Shown: in pieces, positions 55,751-63,593 of the stretch
Position numbering within the stretch: position 1 is the first letter of the stretch
Layout of the letters: each line of letters begins with the position of its first letter
From: a bacterium
GTDB taxonomy: Bacteria > Vulcanimicrobiota > Xenobia > Xenobiales > JADMJV01
Assembly (NCBI GenBank): GCA_018266105.1
Contig: JAFEBA010000002.1
Location: forward strand, 50,659-114,658
DNA length: 64,000 nucleotides
Direction: 5' to 3'
The notes under the pieces: generated by a model
What the model was told of the DNA's origin: nothing
Databases searched by the model: none
What the model saw: only the letters and a program-made list of their open reading frames with translations
Position numbers and translations under genes: made by a program

Positions 55751-56439
55751 AAGTCACCTTTCAAAAAGCGATGCAACCGGGGAAATGCATACAGCACCCA
55801 GTCACAGAGCAGTTCTCGACCAGCCCTGACGGTTTCAGGCTGAGGCTGAGCTCCGGCCAACTTGAGAAGACTGGCCCGTTGGAGAAACAAGAGCCACTCT
55901 CGCACCAAAGGTGTCAACTCGCGGGCTCCGGTGCCGCGGCAAGCAGAACACAACGCCCCCCCCGCCTCAACCGAAAACCAATCCAGATCGCCCTCGGCTC
56001 CGCAGCGCACGCAGCGACGAAACTGGGGGGCGCTGCCCAGCAAGCGCATGCTCTGAAGCTCACACCAACTCACCAGCCAATCCGTCTCCAGGCCGGCATC
56101 CAGGGAGTCGAGACTTAAGCGCAGGAGTCGGTACGCATCGTTATTCTCAATCTCCCCGGGGAAGGCTTCCAGCCAGAGATTGAGCAGATAACCCGCCCAA
56201 TGCAGCCGGTCATAATCCGTGAGTAAGCCCGAATAAGTGCGCTCCAGGGACACTTCTTCCAGCACAGCCAACGAACGCCCGTGGCGCAGATGCACTCGCA
56301 GACAGGTAAGTGGTTCAAGCAAACCCGTTCTCTTACTTGAAATCCGCGAAACACAGTCCAGCCGACCGCGTGGAGTGAAGAGGACCAATAACTCCTGGGT
56401 GTCGCGCAGCGGTTGCCGCCGCAGCACGACCGCTTCCAA
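55747..56439 (-). CDS. recO: DNA repair protein RecO
   Basis: A 230-residue protein. The OB-fold start EAVVLRRQPLRDTQELLVLFTPRGRL and a zinc finger CVRCG...CSAC (about 143-164) are typical. It loads RecA on SSB-coated ssDNA in the RecFOR pathway. The best start is TTG at 56437-56439, without a clear ribosome site. A CTG overlapping the deoC stop would be an alternative. It follows deoC by 14 bp, so repair and BMC genes may share a transcript. Confidence 0.9.
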   Translation of the reverse strand: MEAVVLRRQPLRDTQELLVLFTPRGRLDCVSRISSKRTGLLEPLTCLRVHLRHGRSLAVLEEVSLERTYSGLLTDYDRLHWAGYLLNLWLEAFPGEIENNDAYRLLRLSLDSLDAGLETDWLVSWCELQSMRLLGSAPQFRRCVRCGAEGDLDWFSVEAGGALCSACRGTGARELTPLVREWLLFLQRASLLKLAGAQPQPETVRAGRELLCDWVLYAFPRLHRFLKGDL

Positions 56440-56453
56440 GGTTTCGGTCTGAC

Positions 56454-57416
56454 TCAGTAGCTTCCGGTCCCCTGCTCGCCCCTGACAATCTTCACCGAAG
56501 CGCTGGCCCCGATACGTGTGGCGCCTGCGTCGATCATGGTCCTGGCCGTCTCCAGATCGCGAATCCCGCCTGAAGCCTTCACACCCATCAGCGGCCCCAC
56601 TGACTTACGCATCAGAGCCACGTGGTGAGAAGTCGCGCCACCCGGACCAAATCCCGTCGAGGTTTTGACGAAATCTGCCCCGGCTCGCTTTGCCATGATA
56701 CAGGCGCGCACGATTTCTTCATCCGAAAGCAAGGCCGTCTCAAAGATGGTCTTGGTAATCTTGCCTTGCGCGGCCCGCACCACTTCTTGAATATCTGACT
56801 CCACCCAATCATCCTGACGATTCTTGAGGGCACCAATGTTGATCACCATGTCGATCTCATCGGCACCCGCCGCGATTGAGTCGCGGGTCTCCATGACCTT
56901 GGCCAGAGTGGTGGTGGCGCCCAGCGGGAAACCCACCACCGTGCAGACCTTGACGCCACTGCCGACCAGCGCCTCGGAAGCGGTTTTCACCCAACCCGGA
57001 TTGACGCACACCGAAGCAAACTTATACTGACGAGCCTCGTAACATAGGGCCAGCACTTCGTCACGAGTCGCATCGGCCTTGAGCAAGGTATGGTCAATGA
57101 TGGCAGCCAGATCGTGATCGACTTTGCCACCCAGGGAGTTGCCGACGCGCTCGGCGCCGGCTTGCAGAACTTTGCGAACTTCACCAGGCAACAACTCACT
57201 GCAGCAGCCGACGCCAGCACACTCGCCCGTCAGCCTGGCCTGGCAGACCTTCGCTCCGTTGGAGGAGACCGGAGCGACCGACACAGCCTGATATCGACCG
57301 GGAGGGGGGAGGCGGTCGACTTCAGTCGAGGCTGGAGCACCAGCCGGCCCCTTCTGCTTATTGATCTCGTTGACCACCTCGGCGGTGATTTTAGCCACCA
57401 ATGCTTCGATATCCAC
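56454..57416 (-). CDS. deoC: Deoxyribose-phosphate aldolase with N-terminal encapsulation helix (BMC core enzyme)
   Basis: A 320-residue protein, about 100 longer than typical DeoC (~220). Residues 1-19 ([19 protein letters not shown]) form an amphipathic helix like BMC encapsulation peptides. A Pro/Ala linker follows, then a Cys-rich patch [15 protein letters not shown] (58-72) of unknown role. The aldolase core starts at IDHTLLK (107-113). The Schiff-base Lys is K251 in FVKTSTGF, and K280 lies in GVKASGG. It splits deoxyribose-5-phosphate to glyceraldehyde-3-phosphate and acetaldehyde. GTG at 57414-57416 follows GGAGG by 5 nt; the ribosome site overlaps the stop of the upstream BMC-P gene. 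Confidence 0.92.
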   Translation of the reverse strand: MDIEALVAKITAEVVNEINKQKGPAGAPASTEVDRLPPPGRYQAVSVAPVSSNGAKVCQARLTGECAGVGCCSELLPGEVRKVLQAGAERVGNSLGGKVDHDLAAIIDHTLLKADATRDEVLALCYEARQYKFASVCVNPGWVKTASEALVGSGVKVCTVVGFPLGATTTLAKVMETRDSIAAGADEIDMVINIGALKNRQDDWVESDIQEVVRAAQGKITKTIFETALLSDEEIVRACIMAKRAGADFVKTSTGFGPGGATSHHVALMRKSVGPLMGVKASGGIRDLETARTMIDAGATRIGASASVKIVRGEQGTGSY

Positions 57417-57417
57417 T

Positions 57418-57696
57418 CTATCCTCCAATAAGATCCATACGATCAACAATTCCCACAATGACCGCTTCGGCTGGAGTGGTCTCGCTGCCCAAACAGAGCC
57501 GCGAGGAACTCCCTTCATAAACGATCAGCACGGTGTCACCCTGGCGAGCCCCAACCAGATCCACCGCCAAAACCGTATTACCCTCGACCTTGCCATCTCT
57601 GGCATCCTGAGGAACCACCAGCTTGAGCGACTGCCCGTCAAAACCGGGGTCCTGGTCAGCCGACCAGAGCGAACCGACCACCTGACCCACAATCAC
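57418..57696 (-). CDS. BMC pentameric shell protein (EutN/CcmL, BMC-P)
   Basis: A 92-residue protein. The EutN/CcmL pattern is clear: [21 protein letters not shown], then [25 protein letters not shown] and [12 protein letters not shown]. Such proteins form pentamers that cap the vertices of microcompartment shells. GTG at 57694-57696 overlaps the stop of the upstream BMC-P gene (GTGA). It is one of three BMC-P paralogues in the locus. Confidence 0.95.
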   Translation of the reverse strand: MIVGQVVGSLWSADQDPGFDGQSLKLVVPQDARDGKVEGNTVLAVDLVGARQGDTVLIVYEGSSSRLCLGSETTPAEAVIVGIVDRMDLIGG

Positions 57697-57959
57697 ACCG
57701 ACATCCCTTCCACCAGGCCAACAATGGCGGCGTCAATAGGAGCCAGCGAACTCTTCTTCCAGGGTATGCACGCCTCTTTGCCCTTGACCAGGTAGACCAG
57801 GTCGCCCTCCCGGCTGGCGTGGCCGTCCACCGCCACCAGCAGGGTGCCGGCCGGACTGCGGTCGTGATTGACGGGCTGTACAATGCGCAGCATTGCCCCC
57901 TCCAGACCAGGGTCTTTCTGGGAGGCCACCACGGTGCCCCTCACCACGCCCAGGAACAA
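57693..57959 (-). CDS. BMC pentameric shell protein (EutN/CcmL, BMC-P)
   Basis: An 88-residue BMC-P protein: FLGVVRGTVVASQKDPGLEG, VAVDGHASREGDLVYLVKGKEA and [11 protein letters not shown]. It differs most from its two paralogues in the middle loop, where an aromatic KEACIPWKKSS replaces the usual GSSSR-type turn. The probable TTG start (57957-57959) lies 2 bp after the rpiB-like stop. Three vertex proteins in one locus suggests specialised or alternative vertices. Confidence 0.92.
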   Translation of the reverse strand: MFLGVVRGTVVASQKDPGLEGAMLRIVQPVNHDRSPAGTLLVAVDGHASREGDLVYLVKGKEACIPWKKSSLAPIDAAIVGLVEGMSV

Positions 57960-57961
57960 AG

Positions 57962-58423
57962 CTAATTCTCTCTCATAAAGCGGCGCTCGACCTGAAGCAC
58001 CTTTTCGATTCGACGCTGCTGGCGCCCCCCGCTAAACGACGAGCCCAGCCAGACCCGAACGATCTCCTTGGCCACCTCAATTCCGGTGTTTCGCGAGCCC
58101 AGCGTCAAGACATTGGCGTGATTGTGCTCGCGAGAATTACGAGCGGTAAAGGTGTCATAGCAGGCGGCAGCACGCACGCCCGGCACCTTATTGGCAGTGA
58201 TCGCCGAACCCGTACCGGCCCCATCGATCATAATGCCGACCGTGGTGCCCCCCTGCTCACGAGCCACCGCTGTGGCCACCAGGCAAGCCACGTCGGGATA
58301 ATCAACCGGCTCGGTGCTGTGAGTGCCGAAATCGACCACCTCGTGACCAAGTTCTTTCAGCAACTCGATCAGATCTTTCTTCATTTCGTAACCGCCGTGG
58401 TCACTGCCTATGACTACCCTCAC
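57962..58423 (-). CDS. RpiB/LacAB-like sugar-phosphate isomerase in the BMC locus, atypical active site
   Basis: A 153-residue Rossmann-like protein of the RpiB family, which interconverts ribose-5- and ribulose-5-phosphate. VRVVIGSDHGGYEMK has the conserved Asp/His, and NSREHNHANVLTLGSR the ring-opening His. Where E. coli RpiB has Cys-Gly-Thr-Gly with the catalytic Cys, this protein has Asp-Gly-Ala-Gly (D67-G70), then TGSAITANK. The mycobacterial type has Ser and uses a Glu instead; here that Glu position is not obvious. Substrate or mechanism may differ. GTG at 58421-58423 follows GGAGGTG by about 7 nt; a longer frame lies upstream. Confidence 0.88.
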   Translation of the reverse strand: MRVVIGSDHGGYEMKKDLIELLKELGHEVVDFGTHSTEPVDYPDVACLVATAVAREQGGTTVGIMIDGAGTGSAITANKVPGVRAAACYDTFTARNSREHNHANVLTLGSRNTGIEVAKEIVRVWLGSSFSGGRQQRRIEKVLQVERRFMREN

Positions 58424-58445
58424 AACTACGCACCTCCAGCAGAGT

Positions 58446-59762
58446 TCAGCGGGCCTGATTCTCCTTGGATGAAGGGGGGGCCTGCCGCCAGCGCCAGAAG
58501 CTGACCCGGATGTCGCTGGAGGGCAACTGGCTGGCGAAGTCTCGTTCTTGCTCAAGTTTCCAGAATTTTTCCAGTCCCACCCTCAGGCTCTGCTGCCTGA
58601 CATAGGGATGATTTGGAGTGGTGACCCAGATGATGTTCTGACCCACAGCTGACTCCAGTTGAGGCCACTCATCCACAAGATTGAGACGGGGCGCGCCATA
58701 ACCATAGCAAAACAAAGGCGCTGCCATCATGGAGGGGTGCACGTAAATGGGCCGCGGGTCGGAGGCGAGTTCTTGCGCCACTCCACGCCAGTCCGCCAGC
58801 CAGCGATGAGGATAAGCCAGCCAGGGGAGGGCACCCCAAAGATTGATCAGCGTCCAACCCAGGATCAAGGGCACCCGCGGCAGACTGGCCGCCAGCAGAT
58901 AGACCCAGGCCGGTGTGGTCCAAACCAGATATTTGAACTCAAAAATCTGCAGAGAAGTGAAGCGCGAAACCAGCCAGACGGAAATCAAGGGCAGCAACGC
59001 CCAGGCATACACCAGACGAGGGCAATCAGGCCTGCGCCACAGCAACCAGCCCAAAACCAGAACCCCCAACGCAATACTGGGACGATCTCCAAAAGCCGCC
59101 ACACGGCCAGCCGACAGGCGGCCGACGGCCTCCAGGCCCATGGTCAAATCAGGCCTCTGACGCAGATCCAGGGGGTGGTTTTGCTGACCCAGATAGTGCG
59201 GAACCCCCCAGGCCAACCACAGCCCGACCACCAAAGGAATCCAGCGAGACCAGCCGCGCAACATCCCCAGGGGGACTAGAAAGAGCCCAAACAGATGTGT
59301 AAAACTGGCCAACAGTAGGGCCAGCGCCGCCAGCCGAGGTCGATTCTCCAGCAACGCACAAAAGTAGGCCAGCACCCACAACTGCAGCCAGGCATACATG
59401 CGCAATTCTCTGGCCTGCTGAAGGTCTGCAAACGAGACCGCCATCATGAAGACACAGGTCAAAGCCAGCTCGGGCCGCCACTGACGGAGCAGTCGAATCC
59501 AAAGCGCAAAGCTCAGCAAACTGGCCAGCACGGAACTGCTTCGCAACCAGAACTCGCCGCTGCCGAACTGCCCCCAAAACTCCAGAAAAGCATAATAAAG
59601 GGGGGGATGAACATCCTGGAAGCCGTGCCGCCATTGTGCAGCGCCGACCAACGACATGGCTTCATCGATTTGAAAACTGGCCTGCCCCAACCCGTAAAAA
59701 CGCAAGGCTGCAGCCAGCGCCAGCAGCCCCAGTAAAAGCTTAGACGATGTTGAAGTGGTCAA
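58446..59762 (-). CDS. GT39/ArnT-like multi-TM glycosyltransferase inside the BMC operon
   Basis: A protein of up to 438 residues with about 10 TM segments. The first loop carries FQIDEAMSL (Asp-Glu motif) and DVHPPLYY, both typical of PMT_2/GT39-type glycosyltransferases that use polyprenyl-phosphate sugars. The C-terminal ~100 residues are soluble. The apparent TTG start (59760-59762) overlaps the aldehyde dehydrogenase end by 23 bp and lacks a clear ribosome site. A membrane glycosyltransferase has no known place in microcompartments, so it may be a passenger. Confidence 0.8.
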   Translation of the reverse strand: MTTSTSSKLLLGLLALAAALRFYGLGQASFQIDEAMSLVGAAQWRHGFQDVHPPLYYAFLEFWGQFGSGEFWLRSSSVLASLLSFALWIRLLRQWRPELALTCVFMMAVSFADLQQARELRMYAWLQLWVLAYFCALLENRPRLAALALLLASFTHLFGLFLVPLGMLRGWSRWIPLVVGLWLAWGVPHYLGQQNHPLDLRQRPDLTMGLEAVGRLSAGRVAAFGDRPSIALGVLVLGWLLWRRPDCPRLVYAWALLPLISVWLVSRFTSLQIFEFKYLVWTTPAWVYLLAASLPRVPLILGWTLINLWGALPWLAYPHRWLADWRGVAQELASDPRPIYVHPSMMAAPLFCYGYGAPRLNLVDEWPQLESAVGQNIIWVTTPNHPYVRQQSLRVGLEKFWKLEQERDFASQLPSSDIRVSFWRWRQAPPSSKENQAR

Positions 59763-61161
59763 TCAGGGCGCAGCGCCGCTCGCGCGTGAAACTGCGCGCG
59801 GTGGTGCATCCTTCTCCGGTTGTACCGGCGATGGTCATGGTGGTGAATCCTTCACCACCAAAGCCAAGCCCTGCAAAGTTAGGACCATTCTTCACGAAGA
59901 TGTTGGCGTTCACCGCCTTGGCCATGGTGCTCAGGTTATGCAAATTGTGCGAGTGCATGACGGCCGTGTGATAGCGCTCACCCTCGGCTTTCAGAGCCGA
60001 CTCGATGGCGCTTCCCGCGTCCCTAGAACGCACAATCGGGAGAACCGGCATCATCTGCTCTTTCTGCACCAACGGATGATCCTCGGGAACTTCGGCGATC
60101 AACAGGCGCAATTCGCGAGGCAGGTCAAGTCCGATGGTCTTGGCAATATCGCAGGCGTGTTGACCGACCAGGTCGGTATTGAGGACCAGCTTACTTCCCC
60201 CAACAGGCGGAGCCTGGAAGATGACCTTGGTGAGCTCATCCACCTGACGGGTGTTCAGTAAAAATACGCTCTGGCGTGCCAGGCGCTCCATAAACTGTCG
60301 ATAAATCGAGTCCACCACGAAAACTTCTTTTTCGCACGTGCACATCACGTTATTGTCAAAGGAACTGCCCGCCACGATGTCGCGAGTGGCTTGATTCAAA
60401 TCGGCAGTTTCATCAACCACCACGGGTGGGTTCCCAGGGCCGGCCGCGATCGTCTTCTTGCCGGACTTCATCGCCTGCAAAACCACTCCGGGACCACCCG
60501 TAACCACCAGTACGCGCACGCCCTGGTGCACCATCAAAGCCTGACTGGTTTCTAAAGTGGGCTGAGCCAGACTGGTCAAACAATTCTCTGGCCCGCCCGC
60601 CGAAACGATAGCCTGGTTGAGCAACTGCATCATGCGCAGGCTGCATTTCTTGGCTCGAGGATGAGGATTAAAGACGACCGTATTGCCAGCCGAAACCATG
60701 CTGATCGAATTATTGATAATCGTGGCCACAGGGTTGGTGGTCGGCGTAATCGAGCAGATCACACCAAAGGGCGCCCTCTCCAGCAGAGTCAGACCCCGAT
60801 CTCCAGTCAGCACGCGAGCCTGTAAATCCTCAATGCCCGGCGTCTTCTTGGCCTGCAGGATGTTCTTTTTGACCTTATCTTCAGCGCGACCCAGGCCCGT
60901 CTCGGCGTGAGCGAAATCCGCCATCTCCTGAGCGTGCTTGAGGCTTACAGCACGCATCGCTTCGATACAGTTGGCCTTGGTCTCCTGACTGGTGGCCTTC
61001 CATTTCTTATAGGCGGCATCGGCGGCTGCGACCGCGTCATCGGCGTGCTGAAAAACACCGTCTTTACCGACGGGAATCTTCACATCGGCCACACTGGCGC
61101 CCTGTGCGCTTACGCGCTTCAGCACTTCTTCGACGATTTTTTGGACTTGATCGCGATCCAT
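59740..61161 (-). CDS. CoA-acylating aldehyde dehydrogenase with encapsulation peptide (PduP/EutE-like)
   Basis: A 473-residue enzyme. Residues 1-17 (MDRDQVQKIVEEVLKRV) form an amphipathic encapsulation helix, followed by a linker. The dehydrogenase has GVICSITPTTNPVATIINN, VVTGGPGVVLQAM and the catalytic Cys274 in FDNNVMCTCEKEV. It converts an aldehyde, NAD+ and CoA to acyl-CoA. With DeoC beside it, the natural substrate would be acetaldehyde. ATG at 61159-61161. No PduL, alcohol dehydrogenase or kinase is encoded in the locus. Confidence 0.94.
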   Translation of the reverse strand: MDRDQVQKIVEEVLKRVSAQGASVADVKIPVGKDGVFQHADDAVAAADAAYKKWKATSQETKANCIEAMRAVSLKHAQEMADFAHAETGLGRAEDKVKKNILQAKKTPGIEDLQARVLTGDRGLTLLERAPFGVICSITPTTNPVATIINNSISMVSAGNTVVFNPHPRAKKCSLRMMQLLNQAIVSAGGPENCLTSLAQPTLETSQALMVHQGVRVLVVTGGPGVVLQAMKSGKKTIAAGPGNPPVVVDETADLNQATRDIVAGSSFDNNVMCTCEKEVFVVDSIYRQFMERLARQSVFLLNTRQVDELTKVIFQAPPVGGSKLVLNTDLVGQHACDIAKTIGLDLPRELRLLIAEVPEDHPLVQKEQMMPVLPIVRSRDAGSAIESALKAEGERYHTAVMHSHNLHNLSTMAKAVNANIFVKNGPNFAGLGFGGEGFTTMTIAGTTGEGCTTARSFTRERRCALIDHFNIV

Positions 61162-61164
61162 AGC

Positions 61165-61458
61165 CTACCCCTTCTCGAAAACCCTTTGACCATCCAAATC
61201 GATGGCGTCGACGATACCCATGATCACAGCATCCACCGGAGTGCCGGTGGTCGCATCGGTCTGGCGAGCCGAGCTACCACTCACCACCAGCACGATTTCT
61301 CCCAGACCGGCGCCGACCGTATCGATGGCCACCAGCGGCTTACCGTCACTCTTCTGAGTGGCCATCACGACGGGCTCAACCACCTGGAGCTTGTGCCCCG
61401 ACAGCCGAGAGTCTTTTTGGGTGCACACCACTGTGCCGATGACGCGTGCCACTATCAT
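61165..61458 (-). CDS. BMC pentameric shell protein (EutN/CcmL, BMC-P)
   Basis: A 97-residue BMC-P protein: MIVARVIGTVVCTQKDSRLSG, VAIDTVGAGLGEIVLVVSGSSAR and AVIMGIVDAIDL. ATG overlaps the stop of the upstream gene (ATGA at 61455-61458). It ends 3 bp before the aldehyde dehydrogenase start, a very tight arrangement. Confidence 0.95.
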   Translation of the reverse strand: MIVARVIGTVVCTQKDSRLSGHKLQVVEPVVMATQKSDGKPLVAIDTVGAGLGEIVLVVSGSSARQTDATTGTPVDAVIMGIVDAIDLDGQRVFEKG

Positions 61459-62222
61459 GTATAGGTTACCTCGATGCCCATTTGAGCCGCCTTCTCACGG
61501 GCCAGCGGCGTGATGATCGTGCCCGGCACGACCTGCAAGATCTTCTGGCCGGCTCGGGCGGCTGCTTCTAGATCAGAGAGAGTAATCACATCCCGACCTT
61601 TGCCCGCCGCGCTGGCCGGCGCCGAAACACGTGCTCCCAGCCGACGCACCAGCGCCTCCTGCTCCAGCACCTGGACTCCCATCCCCTCAACAGTGCGCAG
61701 ATGCTGATGAAACAGTGAAAGAAACGGTCCGGGCAGGCGACCCGATGATCGCTTCAGGTTGTCGACCTCCAGGGCACTGGCCAATACCGGCACCCCCTGC
61801 ATCACTCCGGCTACGGCTGCGGCGCTGGCGGGGATATCGCTCAGAAGACTGGCTACCCGACTCAGCACTTCAAGCCGAAAAACGGGCAGCACTACTGCTT
61901 CTTTCGAGTGAATCAAATCATCCCACAGGAGCGGGGGGTCGACCCACTTCACATTCCCCAGTGCCGCACCCACCCGTTTCTCACACACGCCAGCTACTCG
62001 TACAGCCGTCCAGCTGACACCTGGAACCTCACGTAAAGACGTAAGCAAGGGCTCGATGGTCGCAAAAGCTGCTGGAGCGGGCACAAGCAGCAGAGGGCGG
62101 CCCCCTCGAGACTGGTCGCTCGACGGAACCGCCTGTACCTGAGGCGAGGGCACCTGGCCCTCGCCCCGGGTCATCTCAGCCATCACCAGATCGGTGATTA
62201 GCTGAATGAGCGAAGCATCCAA
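61455..62222 (-). CDS. BMC-associated protein of unknown function with N-terminal amphipathic helix (TIGR02536-like)
   Basis: A 255-residue protein. Residues 1-18 (LDASLIQLITDLVMAEMT, the first from the TTG start) resemble an encapsulation peptide. A low-complexity linker is followed by an alpha/beta domain (about 45-190) with a flavoprotein-like feel: PLLLVPAPAAFATIEPLL, KEAVVLPVFRLEVLSRVA. The C-terminal LEAAARAGQKILQVVPGTII and the TPLAREKAAQMGIEV tail recall BMC proteins called ethanolamine utilisation-type (TIGR02536). Its chemistry is unknown. Start is TTG at 62220-62222; the nearby ATG is out of frame. Confidence 0.65.
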   Translation of the reverse strand: MDASLIQLITDLVMAEMTRGEGQVPSPQVQAVPSSDQSRGGRPLLLVPAPAAFATIEPLLTSLREVPGVSWTAVRVAGVCEKRVGAALGNVKWVDPPLLWDDLIHSKEAVVLPVFRLEVLSRVASLLSDIPASAAAVAGVMQGVPVLASALEVDNLKRSSGRLPGPFLSLFHQHLRTVEGMGVQVLEQEALVRRLGARVSAPASAAGKGRDVITLSDLEAAARAGQKILQVVPGTIITPLAREKAAQMGIEVTYT

Positions 62223-62244
62223 GGTGGGAAACTACCTGAGCTTA

Positions 62245-62547
62245 CTACTTGCCGACCTTCTCTTTGGGCGGAGCAATGGGCAAAACGTCTTCCAGATCGC
62301 GGTGGGGACGAGGAATGACGTGCACGGCGATGAGCTCGCCAACCTTGCGGGCAGCGGCAGCGCCGGCGTCGGTGGCGGCGCGCACGGCCGCCACATCTCC
62401 GCGGACCAGGGCCGTCACGTAACCGGCTCCAATCTTTTCATAGCCGATCAGCTTGACGTTGGCCGCCTTGACCATCGCGTCAGAGGCCTCGACCATGGCT
62501 ACCAGACCCTTGGTCTCAATCATTCCGAGAGCTTCGTAGGTTGTCAC
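62245..62547 (-). CDS. BMC hexameric shell protein (BMC-H)
   Basis: A 100-residue single BMC domain. [24 protein letters not shown] is the signature, and the pore loop is KIGAGYVT (38-45), close to PduA. A short charged C-terminal tail ends KEKVGK. It is the only BMC-H in the window and no BMC-T is present. GTG at 62545-62547 follows AGGTGG. It is the first gene of the BMC run, 84 bp after era. Confidence 0.97.
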   Translation of the reverse strand: MTTYEALGMIETKGLVAMVEASDAMVKAANVKLIGYEKIGAGYVTALVRGDVAAVRAATDAGAAAARKVGELIAVHVIPRPHRDLEDVLPIAPPKEKVGK

Positions 62548-62579
62548 TCTTTCGTTCCACCTTTCCTATTCAAAAACCG

Positions 62580-62597
62580 TTCCCCGAAACGCGGGGC
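62580..62597 (-). other. Weak hairpin between era and the BMC-H gene
   Basis: On the minus strand a short GC stem (CCCCG/CGGGG around CGTTT) is followed by AACGGTTTTT. It could be a weak terminator after era or part of a BMC leader. The stem is short. Confidence 0.3.
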
Positions 62598-62631
62598 AGG
62601 CTCGGTTCGCTCATGTCTGAAGCGGTTCCTT

Positions 62632-63525
62632 TCACTCGTAACCAAGGGCTCTAAGCCAATCCGGGCGGTCGCGCCAACCCTCCTTGACCTTGACCCAAAG
62701 CTCCAGAAAGACCCGACCACCCAACTCCGCCTCCAAAAGTGGCCTGACCTGCGACCCCAGCTTCTTGAGCATCTCACCCTTCTTGCCAATCAGAATGCGA
62801 CGCTGACTATCACGCTCCACATAAAGGATGGCCCGAATCAAGGTGACCTCCGGGTTATCGCCCGGCTTCATCTCCTCGACCTGAACCGCCACAGAATGAG
62901 GCAGTTCCTGGCGAGTCGAGAGCAGAACCTGTTCGCGAATCAACTCCTCCACCCGAGTGCGCCTGTCTAAATCATGAACACTGTCGGTCGGAAAGAAAGG
63001 AACCCCAACCGGCAGCACTTCCAGCATCCGGGCTCGGAGCTTATCCAGGTTATGACCCTTCTGAGCGGACACAGGCAGGATGTCCCCAAAATCACCCAGC
63101 TCGGAATAGGCCTGCAAATACGGCAGCACTTTCTCAGGAGTATCGTGCACGTCCACTTTGTTGGCCACCAACACCTTGGGACAGTTGGCCTTCGCGAAGA
63201 TCTCGGCCGCTTCTCGATCCTCTTTGGTAGGATAGTGGGTGGTGTCCACCACAAAAGCGACCATATCCGCCTCCAACCCCTCGTTGGTGGCCATCTCCCT
63301 GAGCTTCCGGCCAAGCAAGGTATGAGAACTCCCCAAGCCGGGGGTATCGACCAGCACCACCTGGTAGTCATCCCCGTGCAACACCCCGAGAATACGCCGT
63401 CGCGTCGTTTCCGGCTTGGAGGAGATAATACTGATGGGCCGCCCCACCAGGGCGTTGACCAGGGTGGACTTTCCCACGTTGGGCTTGCCTACCAGGGCAA
63501 CAAAACCACTTCGAAATTCACTCAC
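62632..63525 (-). CDS. era: GTPase Era
   Basis: A 297-residue protein. The G domain has G1 GKPNVGKST, G3 DTPGLG, G4 NKVD and G5 SAQK. The C-terminal KH domain (about 200-290) carries ILIGKKGEMLKKLG. It assists 16S rRNA maturation and 30S assembly. GTG at 63523-63525 follows AAGGAA by 9 nt. It is divergent from glnA with about 68 bp between. Confidence 0.96.
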   Translation of the reverse strand: MSEFRSGFVALVGKPNVGKSTLVNALVGRPISIISSKPETTRRRILGVLHGDDYQVVLVDTPGLGSSHTLLGRKLREMATNEGLEADMVAFVVDTTHYPTKEDREAAEIFAKANCPKVLVANKVDVHDTPEKVLPYLQAYSELGDFGDILPVSAQKGHNLDKLRARMLEVLPVGVPFFPTDSVHDLDRRTRVEELIREQVLLSTRQELPHSVAVQVEEMKPGDNPEVTLIRAILYVERDSQRRILIGKKGEMLKKLGSQVRPLLEAELGGRVFLELWVKVKEGWRDRPDWLRALGYE

Positions 63526-63557
63526 TAAGACAAGTTCCTTCTAAATAAGTCTAACCA

Positions 63558-63586
63558 TTGCAAAAATTATGCCTATTTGTTAAAGT
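63558..63586 (+). promoter_or_regulatory. Promoter of glnA, placing the start site at or near the ATG
   Basis: TTGCAA (63558-63563) and TAAAGT (63581-63586) have a 17-bp spacer. A start about 7 nt after the -10 falls at 63593-63595, and the ATG is at 63594. No ribosome site precedes it, which suggests a leaderless mRNA. Confidence 0.5.
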
Positions 63587-63593
63587 GTCGGCC

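Noticed and set aside
53674..56439. udk-mltG-ruvX-recO as part of the BMC function
   Set aside because: These are housekeeping genes in cell wall, rRNA, repair and salvage. Uridine kinase might link to nucleoside use, but its substrate does not yield deoxyribose-phosphate directly.
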